Source: an uncultured Paracoccaceae bacterium
Lineage (GTDB): Bacteria > Pseudomonadota > Alphaproteobacteria > Rhodobacterales > Rhodobacteraceae
Assembly (NCBI GenBank): GCA_947503775.1
Contig: CANNFE010000006.1
Span: 124,001 to 188,000 of the forward strand
Direction: 5' to 3'
DNA: 64,000 nucleotides
Position 1 is the first letter of the stretch. Each line of letters opens with the position of its first letter. This document shows positions 27,141 through 34,630 of this stretch, one piece after another. Below the pieces are notes generated by a model, which saw only the letters and a list, made by a program, of their open reading frames with translations, searched no databases and was not told where the DNA came from. Position numbers and translations under genes: made by a program.

Positions 27141-27168
27141 TAATTCTCACTTTGAAGATGAGGCAGAT

Positions 27169-28080
27169 TTGCATATCGAGTTTCGCCATCTGAGGACGAT
27201 CCAGGCCATTCACGAGACGGGCGGCCTTGCCCGCGCGGCCGAGCGGCTGGGGCTGACGCAATCGGCCCTGTCGCATCAGGTCAAGGGGATCGAGGCGCAG
27301 GCGGGGGTGGAGCTGTTCGTGCGCCGCTCCAAGCCGCTGAAGCTGTCGGCGGCGGGGCTCAAGCTGCTGGCGGCGGCCGAGCGGATCCTGCCGGAGGTGG
27401 CCGCGCTGGAGGCCGAGTTTGCCGGGCTCGAGACGGGGCGGGCCGGACGGCTGCATATCGCGATCGAATGCCACGCCTGTTTCGAATGGCTGTTTCCCGT
27501 GCTCGACGCGTTCCGGAAGAACTGGCCGGATGTCGATATCGATATCCGGCCCGGGCTGGCCTTCGGGGCTTTGCCGGCTTTGCAGAAGGAGGAGGTCGAT
27601 CTGGTCGTCTCGTCCGATCCCGAAGAGCTGGAGGGGGTCGATTTCACTCCGCTTTTCGACTACGAGCCGGTTTTCGTCGCCGCCGAGAGCCATCCTTTGG
27701 CGGCGAAGGACTTTGTAGAGGCGGGCGCTTTCAGGGGTCAGACGCTGATCACCTACCCGGTGGAGCGCTCGCGGCTGGACGTCTTCAGCCAGCTTTTGAT
27801 GCCTGCAAGCGTTGAGCCTGCCGCGATCCGGCAGGTGGAGCTGACGGCGATGATCCTGATCCTCGTCGCCTCGGGGCGGGGGGTGTCGGTTCTGCCGGAC
27901 TGGGTTCTGCGCGAGGCGCGCACGAGCGGCGATTACATCACGCGCCCGCTGACGCGGGACGGTATCACGCGCCGCCTTTATGCCGCGACCCGGACCGATG
28001 AGACGACGAAACCCTTCATGGCGCACCTGATCCGGCTGGCGCGCAGCGAGGCGGTCAAGCTGCAACGGAACGCGGCCTGA
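27169..28080 (+). CDS. metR: LysR-family regulator, MetR type
   Basis: The 303-residue protein has an N-terminal winged helix (RHLRTIQAIHETGGLARAAE, then LGLTQSALSHQVKGIE). A C-terminal effector domain follows, with LHIAIECHACFEWLFPVLDA, a hallmark of MetR. In enterobacteria MetR senses homocysteine and activates met genes. The likely start is TTG 27169, giving MHIEFRHLRTIQ as in relatives. GAGG lies five bases upstream; the only in-frame ATGs are further upstream inside metF. Divergence from metF supports the name. Confidence 0.88.
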   Translation: MHIEFRHLRTIQAIHETGGLARAAERLGLTQSALSHQVKGIEAQAGVELFVRRSKPLKLSAAGLKLLAAAERILPEVAALEAEFAGLETGRAGRLHIAIECHACFEWLFPVLDAFRKNWPDVDIDIRPGLAFGALPALQKEEVDLVVSSDPEELEGVDFTPLFDYEPVFVAAESHPLAAKDFVEAGAFRGQTLITYPVERSRLDVFSQLLMPASVEPAAIRQVELTAMILILVASGRGVSVLPDWVLREARTSGDYITRPLTRDGITRRLYAATRTDETTKPFMAHLIRLARSEAVKLQRNAA

Positions 28081-28096
28081 GGGAACTGATCGCGTC

Positions 28097-28120
28097 TTCA
28101 ACGCTTTAGCTAGCGTTGAA
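28097..28120. terminator. Hairpin between metR and the FNT channel gene
   Basis: A perfect 9-bp stem (ttcaacgct / agcgttgaa) with a 6-base loop lies 17 bases after the metR stop and before the next start at 28135. There is no T run after it. It may stabilise the metR transcript or act in the leader of the next gene. Confidence 0.4.
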
Positions 28121-28134
28121 CGTGAGGATTGCCC

Positions 28135-28989
28135 GTGCTGGACGAGGACACCAAGACCGAGGAAGAGCGCGAGCTCGAGGAAAAGGCCGAAGAGAAGTCT
28201 GTCGAAGAGGCGGCCAAGCTGACTTCGAAGCTTGTCTACGAGGTGATCCGACGCGACGGCGAGGAAGAGCTTGCGCGGCCCTGGCGGTCGCTGGTTTGGT
28301 CGGGGATCGGGGCGGGGATCCTGATCTCTTTCTCAGTTCTGGCCGAAGCGATCCTGCGGACCTATCTGCCCGATGCGCCGCCGAGCTATCTTATCGAGAA
28401 TATCGGATATACGTTTGGTTTCCTGCTGGTGATCCTGGGCCGGATGCAGCTTTTCACCGAGAATACGATCACGACGGTTCTGCCGCTGATGGTGGATTTC
28501 AGCGGCAAAATGGTCCTCAGGATCGCGCGGCTTTGGGGCATCGTGCTGGGCGCCAATGTCGTCGGCGCCTTCGGGATTGCGGCGGTCTATGCGTTCACGC
28601 CTGCGATCCCGCCCGAGATCCTCCCGGCCTTTACCGAGCTGTCGCATCACGCGACGGGAATGCCGCCGTTGCAAGGCTTTGCGCGGGGTATTCCGGCCGG
28701 GATCCTGGTGGCGGCCATCGTGTGGATGCTGCCGCAGACGGATAACGCGTTTTTCACAATCTTCGCCTTTACCTGGCTGATCGCGGCGGGGGATTTCACC
28801 CATATCGTCGCGGGATCGGTCGAGATGGCGTTCCTGATCTGGATCGGCGAGCTGGGCGCAGTGGGTGCGATCTTTGGGTTCTTCCTGCCCGTCTTTCTTG
28901 GCAACGTCGTGGGCGGGACGGTGATCTTTGCGATGCTCGCCTGGGGGCAGGTCAAGGACGAGATTCGGATCAAGGTGGGCCGGGTCTAG
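28135..28989 (+). CDS. Formate/nitrite transporter (FNT) family channel
   Basis: The 284-residue protein has an acidic, helical N-terminal tail of about 50 residues and then six membrane segments. It contains SGIGAGILISFSVLAEAILR, GRMQLFTENTITTVLPLM and the FNT-like TGMPPLQGFARGIPAGILVA and GDFTHIVAGSVEMAF stretches. FNT proteins carry small anions such as formate, nitrite or hydrosulfide; this branch resembles YfdC. The start at GTG 28135 is preferred over TTG 28129 because GAGG lies seven bases before it. A GGAAC at 28082 with a weak downstream match could be a stress promoter. The substrate cannot be told from sequence. Confidence 0.82.
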   Translation: MLDEDTKTEEERELEEKAEEKSVEEAAKLTSKLVYEVIRRDGEEELARPWRSLVWSGIGAGILISFSVLAEAILRTYLPDAPPSYLIENIGYTFGFLLVILGRMQLFTENTITTVLPLMVDFSGKMVLRIARLWGIVLGANVVGAFGIAAVYAFTPAIPPEILPAFTELSHHATGMPPLQGFARGIPAGILVAAIVWMLPQTDNAFFTIFAFTWLIAAGDFTHIVAGSVEMAFLIWIGELGAVGAIFGFFLPVFLGNVVGGTVIFAMLAWGQVKDEIRIKVGRV

Positions 28990-29015
28990 GGAACCTGCTT
29001 CATCGCTCGGGCATT
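28990..29015 (+). promoter_or_regulatory. EcfG-type promoter upstream of the DUF2945 operon
   Basis: GGAAC (28990-28994), 17 bases, CATT (29012-29015). The same pattern with 16 or 17 bases occurs before phyR, the Crp/Fnr gene and, with CGTT, the DUF883 gene. The start codon of the DUF2945 gene lies 33 bases further on, allowing a short leader. The alphaproteobacterial general-stress consensus is GGAAC-N16/17-CGTT. Confidence 0.6.
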
Positions 29016-29047
29016 TGCAGGAGCAAACAAGACCAAGGAGTGATGTG

Positions 29048-29263
29048 ATGAGCGACTATAGTGAAGGCGACAAGGTCGAGTGGAACTGGGGCAACGGGAC
29101 CGGGACCGGGACTGTGCAGAAGAAATACACTCAGAAGATCACGCTCAAGATCGATGGCACCGAAGTGACCCGCGATGCGAGCGATGATGAGCCGGCCTAC
29201 AAGATCGAACAGGATGACGGGGACGAGGTCCTCAAGTCCGGCAGCGAGCTGTCTAAGGCGTGA
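29048..29263 (+). CDS. DUF2945 (HVA1/TUDOR-like) small protein
   Basis: The 71-residue protein MSDYSEGDKVEWNWGNGTGT and onward has the pattern GDKVxWxxGxGxxxGxV of the hypervirulence-associated TUDOR domain family (DUF2945). It is a small charged beta-barrel with no membrane part. AAGGAG sits eight bases before its ATG. It is the first gene of an apparent operon with a host-attachment-like protein and topoisomerase IB, preceded by an EcfG-type promoter. Such proteins are often found in stress-response or DNA-associated contexts, but no molecular function is established. Confidence 0.8.
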   Translation: MSDYSEGDKVEWNWGNGTGTGTVQKKYTQKITLKIDGTEVTRDASDDEPAYKIEQDDGDEVLKSGSELSKA

Positions 29264-29694
29264 CACGTCTTCCGCACGGGATCTGGGTTGTCGTGGCGGG
29301 CACCTCGGATGCCGAGATTTTCATAAATCTCGGCGAGGGCGAGGAGTGCCATCTCAAACAGATCCCGCGCGACATGATCGGGGGCGGTCTGTCTCAGGCC
29401 GCTTTCGAAGAGGCCGTGAAGGCCGATGACGATCTGGCATCGGGCGAACCGCTCCTACTTGGAGAAGAGGCCTCTGGATTGATAGAATTGCTGCGGGATG
29501 CCGATACTCAGGATCAGTTCGAAGAGCTCTTGATTGCGGCCCCCGAGCCGACGCTCGAAATCCTACGGGACGCTATGCCGCTGTCGCTGAAGAACAAGGT
29601 GATGAAGGCCGTCGCCGTCGATCTGTCCGGGCAGTCTTTCGATCTGATCGAGCAGCGCCTGCTTTCCCATCTGACCGTCGATGACGCCGCCTGA
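29260..29694 (+). CDS. Host attachment protein-like (baeRF-type) protein
   Basis: The 144-residue protein begins GIWVVVAGTSDAEIFINLGE, like the first strand of the rhizobial host attachment proteins, which are related to archaeal/eukaryotic release-factor domains (baeRF). The rest is acidic and helical. It starts at GTG 29260, overlapping the previous stop in GTGA, and overlaps the next gene by 14 bases, so all three genes are coupled. The family name derives from early work and says little about function; a role in stress or ribosome-associated processes is possible. The family call is moderate. Confidence 0.55.
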   Translation: MTRLPHGIWVVVAGTSDAEIFINLGEGEECHLKQIPRDMIGGGLSQAAFEEAVKADDDLASGEPLLLGEEASGLIELLRDADTQDQFEELLIAAPEPTLEILRDAMPLSLKNKVMKAVAVDLSGQSFDLIEQRLLSHLTVDDAA

Positions 29695-30676
29695 CCTGGA
29701 CCTGATCTATTACCCCGACAGCGAGCCGGGGATCCGCCGCAAGGGGCGGGGTCGCGGATTTCAGTATGTTGCGCCCGATGGCACGGGGATCGACGATGCC
29801 GCCGAACGCAAGCGGATCGAGGCGATCGGGGTGCCGCCCGCCTACGGTGATGTCTGGATCTGCCCGCTCGCGAACGGACATCTTCAGGCGACCGGGCGGG
29901 ATGATCGGACGCGCAAACAGTATCTTTATCACCAGAGCTGGGCGGCCGCGCAGGCCGCACGCAAATACGAGGGGCTCGCTCATTTCGGAACGATGCTGCC
30001 GCGGTTGAGGCGCCGGATCGCCGAAGGCCTGAAAGAGCCAAAGGGCAGCGAAGATCTTGCGCTTGCGGCGATCCTGGCGCTGCTCGATCGCGCCTCGCTC
30101 AGGCTTGGGCATCCCGATTATCGGGACGAGAACGGCACCTATGGAGCGACGACGCTGCGAACGCGGCATGCGACCTTTGGTGACGGGCAGATCGATCTGA
30201 CCTATGCTGCGAAGGGCGGGCAGACGATTTCGAAAGTGCTGCACGGGGATGCGCTTCAATCTGCTTTGGAAAAGACGGCGGATCTGCCCGGGGCGGATCT
30301 GATCGGGTGGACCGATGATCAGGGCGCGTCTCGGTCGGTCCGGTCCGAGCAAGTCAACGGGTTCTTGCGGGATGTCTGCGGGGAGGGCGTGTCCGCCAAG
30401 ACGTTTCGGACGTGGAACGGGACGCGAGAGGCGTTCCGTGTGGCGCTGGCGGCCGAGGCAGGACCGCTGACGATCAAGGCGATGACAGAGGCGGCGGCAG
30501 AGCAGTTGCACAATACGCCGACGATTGCGCGGAGCAGCTATATTCATCCCGACGTGATCGCGCTGTCGGAGATGACGGATGCCGAGCGGGCCGGGCGCCT
30601 TGGGGCCCTGTCGCCGGATGGCCGTGCCGGTCTGCGGGCAGGTGAGGCAGAGCTGTTGGCGTTTCTGGCGCCCTAG
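29681..30676 (+). CDS. DNA topoisomerase IB (poxvirus-like)
   Basis: The 331-residue protein has the bacterial/poxviral topoisomerase IB layout. The N-terminal part contains GFQYVAPDGTGIDD and CPLANGHLQATGRDDRTRKQ-YLYH. The catalytic part has RASLRLGHPDY, KTFRTWNGT and the active-site Tyr in TPTIARSSYIHPDVI near residue 288. It relaxes supercoils by a 3'-phosphotyrosine intermediate. It overlaps the preceding gene by 14 bases and so belongs to the operon behind the EcfG-type promoter at 28990, suggesting induction by stress. Its stop shares CTAG with the convergent MATE gene. Confidence 0.9.
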   Translation: MTPPDLDLIYYPDSEPGIRRKGRGRGFQYVAPDGTGIDDAAERKRIEAIGVPPAYGDVWICPLANGHLQATGRDDRTRKQYLYHQSWAAAQAARKYEGLAHFGTMLPRLRRRIAEGLKEPKGSEDLALAAILALLDRASLRLGHPDYRDENGTYGATTLRTRHATFGDGQIDLTYAAKGGQTISKVLHGDALQSALEKTADLPGADLIGWTDDQGASRSVRSEQVNGFLRDVCGEGVSAKTFRTWNGTREAFRVALAAEAGPLTIKAMTEAAAEQLHNTPTIARSSYIHPDVIALSEMTDAERAGRLGALSPDGRAGLRAGEAELLAFLAP

Positions 30677-32049
30677 CCCGAGATCCGCTGCGCGGGTCCC
30701 TTGATGACAGCGGCATCGGTTTCAAGCAGGTCGGTTGCCCGGGCCGCAACGAAAGAGCCGTAGATTGCTGCGAGATTCGCGATGACCGCAGCGGCGAGGA
30801 TCCCCGGATACCCCATCAGCATGACGCCGATCCAGGCGAGTGGCAGATAGAAGACGAGGATGCGCGAGAGGCTGAGGCCCATCGACCACACGGCTTTGGA
30901 GCGGGCGTTCATCGCGGCATTGGCGGTGATGATGACGCCGTAGCCGACAAAGCTCCAGCTGACGATGCTCAGATATTGGGCGGCATAGCCTGCCGCCTCC
31001 TCGTTCGAGGCCATGGCCGAAGAGATCGGTCCGGCAAAGACGGTCAGGAGCGCGGCGATTGCGAGGCCGTAGGCCAAACAGAAGATCCAGGATTGGCGGA
31101 CGGCCTTGCGGGCGCGATCGTGCTCTTTGGCGCCCCAGTTCTGGCCCACGACCGGGCCGATCCCCGAGGAAAGCGCGAGAAGGGCGACGATGGCGACCGA
31201 TTGCACCCGCGTTGCTGCGCCGAAGCCTCCGACGGCGGCCTCTCCGAGCGTGGCGACGGCGGCGGTGACGGCGGCCATTCCCGCGGGATTGATCGCGTTG
31301 GAAAAGGCGGCGGGCAGGCCCACGCTGCCAATCTCTTTGATCGATTTGGGGATGTTCGCGAAGGGCTGGCAGCGAAAGATGAGAAGCCCGCGCCAGATCG
31401 CATAGCCCACGGCGGCGATCGCGGCGACGGCCCGGCCGATGAAGGTTGCAAGGCCCGCGCCTTCGGTCGCAAGCTCTGGGAAGATCCACCAGCCGAAGAT
31501 CAGGACCGGCGTGAGCGCCATATTGACGAGGGCCGAGAAGATCATCGTGACGGCGGAGGTCGCCCCGTCGCCATGGGCGCGGAAGACGGCGTTGGTGATC
31601 ATCATCACGACGAGAAACGGGAAGGAGAGCGCCCACCATGGGGCGTATTCGCCGATTTCCTTGAGGACCTCGTCTGAGGCGCCCATGACGGAGAAGAGCC
31701 AGTCAGATCCGAGCCAGAAGAGAAGGGCAACAGCCAGTGACAGCCCCGCGCCAAGCCCGAAGGCGTGCAAGGCCAGACGGCGATGCACGCTGTCGTCATC
31801 GCCGCGTCCGATGGCCTGCGAGACCGCGGTGTTGGCGCCAGCGGAAAGGCCGATGGAGAGCGACGTGATCGCGGTGGCGACGGGATAGAGGAAGCCGACC
31901 GCGGCCAGCGGCGCTCCGCCGAGCTGGCCGAGGAAGTAGGCATCGACGATGCCGACGCTGAGTACGGCTAGGATACCGAGCGACATCGGAGCGGACACCG
32001 AAGCGAGGGCCCGCCAGATCGGGCCTTTCGTCAGATCACGATCCGACAT
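30673..32049 (-). CDS. MATE-family multidrug efflux transporter
   Basis: The 458-residue protein has twelve predicted membrane segments in two homologous halves. It begins PIWRALASVSAPMSLGILAV and contains the repeated MATE features DAYFLGQLGGAPLAAVGFLYP and GIGPVVGQNWGAKEHDRARK. It would export cationic compounds using a sodium or proton gradient. Its ATG overlaps the stop of the Crp/Fnr gene by one base (TGATG), so the two are cotranscribed. Substrates are unknown. Confidence 0.88.
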   Translation of the reverse strand: MSDRDLTKGPIWRALASVSAPMSLGILAVLSVGIVDAYFLGQLGGAPLAAVGFLYPVATAITSLSIGLSAGANTAVSQAIGRGDDDSVHRRLALHAFGLGAGLSLAVALLFWLGSDWLFSVMGASDEVLKEIGEYAPWWALSFPFLVVMMITNAVFRAHGDGATSAVTMIFSALVNMALTPVLIFGWWIFPELATEGAGLATFIGRAVAAIAAVGYAIWRGLLIFRCQPFANIPKSIKEIGSVGLPAAFSNAINPAGMAAVTAAVATLGEAAVGGFGAATRVQSVAIVALLALSSGIGPVVGQNWGAKEHDRARKAVRQSWIFCLAYGLAIAALLTVFAGPISSAMASNEEAAGYAAQYLSIVSWSFVGYGVIITANAAMNARSKAVWSMGLSLSRILVFYLPLAWIGVMLMGYPGILAAAVIANLAAIYGSFVAARATDLLETDAAVIKGPAQRISG

Positions 32050-32777
32050 CAGAAGAGCGGCCGCTGCGGGAGGGGGTCGGGCTGGATGTGACCTTCTTCG
32101 GCCAGCCTGTCGATATCGCGGATGGTCAGGCTGCCGTCCCTCCAGGCGGCGAGTTGCCGGTCGCGCAGGCGCGCGAGCGTCTTGTTGGTGTGAACGAGCG
32201 ACAGCCCCAGGGCGTCGGCCAGATCCTGTTGACGGAAGGGGAGCGGCATCGTGTCGTTCTCCACAAGACCGAGGGCCGTTCCGCGCTGAAAGATGCGAAG
32301 GAAGGCCCAGATGATGCGATCGGTCGCGCTACGCTGGCCGAGGGAGGCGAGCGCTTCGCCGAGGAAATGCTCTTCGACGGCGGCCAGCCAGGTCAGATCG
32401 AAGGCGCGTTCGGGATGGGTGCGAAAGAACGACCAAAGTTCGTTGCGATCGAAAACGCAGAGCGTCATGGCCGAGACCGCGTCGACCGAGTGGTGCATCT
32501 CTTTCATGATGCCGGCTTGCAAGCCGAGGAAGTCGCCGGGAAACACGAAGTTGACGACCTGGCGGCGGCCGTTTTCGAGTGTCATGTAACGTATGCCCAT
32601 CCCCTCGAGGACGGTATAAAGCTGCGGGCTTCCGGAGCCTTCCATGAGCAGGGGTGTGCCCGGATCGATGATTAACTCGCCCTTTTTGAATTTCTGGGTG
32701 AAGCGGACCTCTTCCACGGTCATCTTCGTGAAGATGTCGCGGGATCTGAGCGGGCACTCTTTACACTTCGTCGACAT
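32049..32777 (-). CDS. Crp/Fnr-family transcriptional regulator
   Basis: The 242-residue protein has an N-terminal CKECPLRS segment with two Cys. A cyclic-nucleotide-type beta-barrel lies at about 25-145 (GSPQLYTVLEGMGIRYMTLE, FPGDFLGLQAGIM). A C-terminal helix-turn-helix follows (FRQQDLADALGLSLVHTNKTLARL). It lacks the four-Cys iron-sulfur pattern of FNR, so the signal is uncertain. It is upstream of and coupled to a MATE pump gene. A GGAAC-N16-CATT site on the same strand (32810-32834) places it under probable EcfG control. Confidence 0.87.
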   Translation of the reverse strand: MSTKCKECPLRSRDIFTKMTVEEVRFTQKFKKGELIIDPGTPLLMEGSGSPQLYTVLEGMGIRYMTLENGRRQVVNFVFPGDFLGLQAGIMKEMHHSVDAVSAMTLCVFDRNELWSFFRTHPERAFDLTWLAAVEEHFLGEALASLGQRSATDRIIWAFLRIFQRGTALGLVENDTMPLPFRQQDLADALGLSLVHTNKTLARLRDRQLAAWRDGSLTIRDIDRLAEEGHIQPDPLPQRPLF

Positions 32778-32809
32778 GACGCCACTTCGTTGTTTTTATG
32801 TCGTAGTTA

Positions 32810-32834
32810 AATGCAAAGCCTCGCGATCCGTTCC
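32810..32834 (-). promoter_or_regulatory. EcfG-type promoter upstream of the Crp/Fnr gene
   Basis: On the minus strand GGAAC (32834-32830) is followed after 16 bases by CATT (32813-32810), 33 bases before the start codon. The spacing and -10 are identical to those before phyR. Confidence 0.55.
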
Positions 32835-32868
32835 ATGTCCGTCTCACGCTTCGTAGGGGGGCGTCACT

Positions 32869-33213
32869 ATGTCCAAGTCATTTCTCATTGTGGAACGGGA
32901 TCTTATCGTTGGGCAGGATCTGAGCGAGCTGCTGACCGAGATCGAGACGCAGCCGGAGATCTTTATTTGCGGAACCGTCGAAGAGGCGGAGGCCCATGCA
33001 GCCCGGCTGACATCGCTGAGGGCGGCTTTTCTGAGCCTTGCGCCGGATGAAATCTCGAGCTCGAGCTTGCCGCAGCGGATTGCTGAGATCGGCGGACGGA
33101 TCGTCGTGCTGGACGACCGGCAGGTTTCAAAAGAAAAGGCCGCGACGAACTGGGTGTTCGTACCGCGGCCTTTTACGACAGGTATGATCCGCACCGCGAT
33201 GGCGCAGATCTGA
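32869..33213 (+). CDS. Degenerate receiver-domain protein (pseudo-receiver)
   Basis: The 114-residue protein has the outline of a CheY-like receiver. FLIVERDLIVGQDLSELL is strand 1 with an E-R-D acidic region. RAAFLSLAPDE is at strand 3, and VFVPRPFTTGMIRTAM corresponds to the KPF loop. The phospho-acceptor Asp is replaced by Ser56 and the invariant Lys by Arg100, so it should not be phosphorylated in the usual way. There is no output domain. It stands alone between the Crp/Fnr gene and the general stress response genes and may act as a phosphorylation-independent binding partner. That role is inference. The structural assignment is fairly clear. Confidence 0.65.
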   Translation: MSKSFLIVERDLIVGQDLSELLTEIETQPEIFICGTVEEAEAHAARLTSLRAAFLSLAPDEISSSSLPQRIAEIGGRIVVLDDRQVSKEKAATNWVFVPRPFTTGMIRTAMAQI

Positions 33214-33216
33214 TCC

Positions 33217-33492
33217 CTACTTGCGGCTCATCCAGCCGGCGAGAAATCCGATCCCTGCCACGATCGCAAGCGCTGCGGCAGGTTGGGTGCGAACGAATTC
33301 ATTGGTCTGTTCGCTTAGATTTTTGGCGCGCGCACGTCCCTCCGTCTGGAGATGATCGAGTTGGGTGAGCGTCGTTTCGGCCAGCGTGCCGAGGTCGCGC
33401 TGAAGAAGTTCGATCTGCTTGTTCAGATCCGTCTTGTCCGACGTCTCGGCAGGCTTGATCGGGGTCGCTGTGTTGGTTGCCGTCTGGGCCAT
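33217..33492 (-). CDS. DUF883 family (ElaB/YqjD-like) membrane-anchored protein
   Basis: The 91-residue protein has a helical, coiled-coil-like middle (LNKQIELLQRDLGTLAETTL), then FVRTQPAAALAIVAGIGFLAGW, a C-terminal membrane anchor ending in MSRK. This is the DUF883 pattern; E. coli relatives bind ribosomes at the membrane in stationary phase. ATG 33492 is chosen because GGAGGACG precedes it. A perfect EcfG consensus promoter lies 32-57 bases upstream, marking it as a general-stress gene. Confidence 0.85.
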   Translation of the reverse strand: MAQTATNTATPIKPAETSDKTDLNKQIELLQRDLGTLAETTLTQLDHLQTEGRARAKNLSEQTNEFVRTQPAAALAIVAGIGFLAGWMSRK

Positions 33493-33523
33493 ATCGTCCT
33501 CCATCCATGTGGGTTACTTCAGG

Positions 33524-33549
33524 AACGGGCGGGCCGTCCCCAAAGTTCC
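33524..33549 (-). promoter_or_regulatory. EcfG consensus promoter upstream of the DUF883 gene
   Basis: On the minus strand GGAAC (33549-33545), 17 bases, CGTT (33527-33524), an exact match to the general-stress consensus GGAAC-N16/17-CGTT. The gene start is 32 bases downstream of the -10. Confidence 0.75.
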
Positions 33550-33554
33550 ATGTC

Positions 33555-34367
33555 TCAGGCCTTAAGAGTTTCGGTCGATGAGAAAAACATGGCCTGACCC
33601 ACCGCAGAGCGGACCTGATCCTCGACATAGGGCTTGGAGATGAGGAACGCCGGCTCCGGACGTTCGCCGGTCAGCAGCCGCTCGGGATAGGCGGTGATGA
33701 AGATGACCGGGATCTCGCCGAAGTGGCCGAGCAGATCGTTGACGGCGTCGATGCCGGAGGATTTGTCGGCCAGGTGAATGTCGGCGAGGATCAGATCGGG
33801 GCGTTCCTTCTTGCCCATTTCGACGGCCTCGGTGCGGGTCTGAGCCAGTCCGACAACATCGTGGCCCATGCCTTTGACCAGCGCCTCGAGATCCATGGCG
33901 ATGATTGCCTCGTCTTCGATGATGAGGATCCGCCCTCGGATCGCATCGGAGAGTTCTTGTTCGGCGATCGAAAGAAGATGCTCGATCTCGGAGATGTCGA
34001 GCTGCATGATCGTGGCGACATCGGCGGGGGGGAAATCTTCGAGCGATCTGAGAAGCAGCGCTTCCCGGGTGTTTTTCGTCAGGCGGTTCAGATGCGCCTG
34101 AGCCTTGGCTTCGAGGCCGTCGGCTTCATCCTCGATCCGGGCACCTGAGCTGTCCCAAATGGAGTGAAACACCCGAAAGAGAGCGGTTTTGGGTGTGATG
34201 TCGCCTTCGAACGCGGAGGTATCCTCGAGGATCGCCTCGAGCGTCGCTGCGGCATAGGCATCGCCGCTTTTCTGGCTTCCGGTGAGAGCGCGGCCATAGC
34301 GCCGCAGGTAGGGCAATTCGGCGCCAATGTGGGTCGTCAGTGGCGTCGCGTCTTGCGGGGTGCTCAT
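33555..34367 (-). CDS. phyR: General stress response regulator PhyR
   Basis: The 270-residue protein has a sigma-factor-like N-terminal domain (about 15-140, LPYLRRYGRALTGSQKSGDA; later ALLLRSLEDFPPADVATIM). A receiver domain (about 146-265) has ILIIEDEAIIAMDL, the phospho-acceptor Asp196 in LILADIHLAD, and Lys245 in LISKPYVED. On phosphorylation it binds the anti-sigma factor NepR and releases EcfG. It is divergent from nepR-ecfG, as in most alphaproteobacteria. A GGAAC-N16-CATT promoter lies upstream, so phyR is likely autoregulated through EcfG. Confidence 0.95.
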   Translation of the reverse strand: MSTPQDATPLTTHIGAELPYLRRYGRALTGSQKSGDAYAAATLEAILEDTSAFEGDITPKTALFRVFHSIWDSSGARIEDEADGLEAKAQAHLNRLTKNTREALLLRSLEDFPPADVATIMQLDISEIEHLLSIAEQELSDAIRGRILIIEDEAIIAMDLEALVKGMGHDVVGLAQTRTEAVEMGKKERPDLILADIHLADKSSGIDAVNDLLGHFGEIPVIFITAYPERLLTGERPEPAFLISKPYVEDQVRSAVGQAMFFSSTETLKA

Positions 34368-34394
34368 TCTAGCCTGTCCTTTTTGAACTTATAT

Positions 34395-34427
34395 GGAACC
34401 AAAATGCATCTGAGGGGTGTTGGTTCC
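34395..34427. promoter_or_regulatory. Symmetrical EcfG-type promoter region between phyR and nepR
   Basis: GGAACC at 34395-34400 and its inverse GGTTCC at 34422-34427 give a -35 element in each direction. Towards phyR the spacing is exact: GGAAC, 16 bases, CATT (34406-34403). Towards nepR the best -10 is TGTT after 18 bases, one base longer than usual. The arrangement suggests positive feedback on both arms of the locus. Confidence 0.6.
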
Positions 34428-34465
34428 AAGCCTTGGTACAGCAATTAACGAAGTTAAAGGACGAA

Positions 34466-34630
34466 ATGGCGCAGGATAGGGACCGGGCCCATGCCCGCAA
34501 GCAGATCCAGGATGGTCTTAAACAAGTTTATGGCACCTATTCCGACGCGGACGTTCCAGATCGGTTCGATCTGCTTATGCGCCAGCTAAAGGATAAAGAG
34601 GCCGAATCGACACCGGAGGACAAATCATGA
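34466..34630 (+). CDS. nepR: Anti-sigma factor NepR
   Basis: The 54-residue protein (MAQDRDRAHARKQIQDGLKQ then VYGTYSDADVPDRFDLLMRQL) has the NepR core with the conserved LKxVYxxxxxxxxPDRFxxLLxxL-type pattern. It holds EcfG inactive and is captured by phosphorylated PhyR. The start at ATG 34466 is chosen because AAAGGA lies four bases before it; an in-frame TTG at 34433 is possible. The stop overlaps the ecfG ATG (ATGA). Confidence 0.9.
   Translation: MAQDRDRAHARKQIQDGLKQVYGTYSDADVPDRFDLLMRQLKDKEAESTPEDKS

Noticed and set aside
28082..28105. GGAAC followed by CGCTT before the FNT channel gene as an EcfG promoter
   Set aside because: The spacing is 15 bases with an inserted C in the -10, and the region overlaps a 9-bp hairpin. 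Too weak to list.
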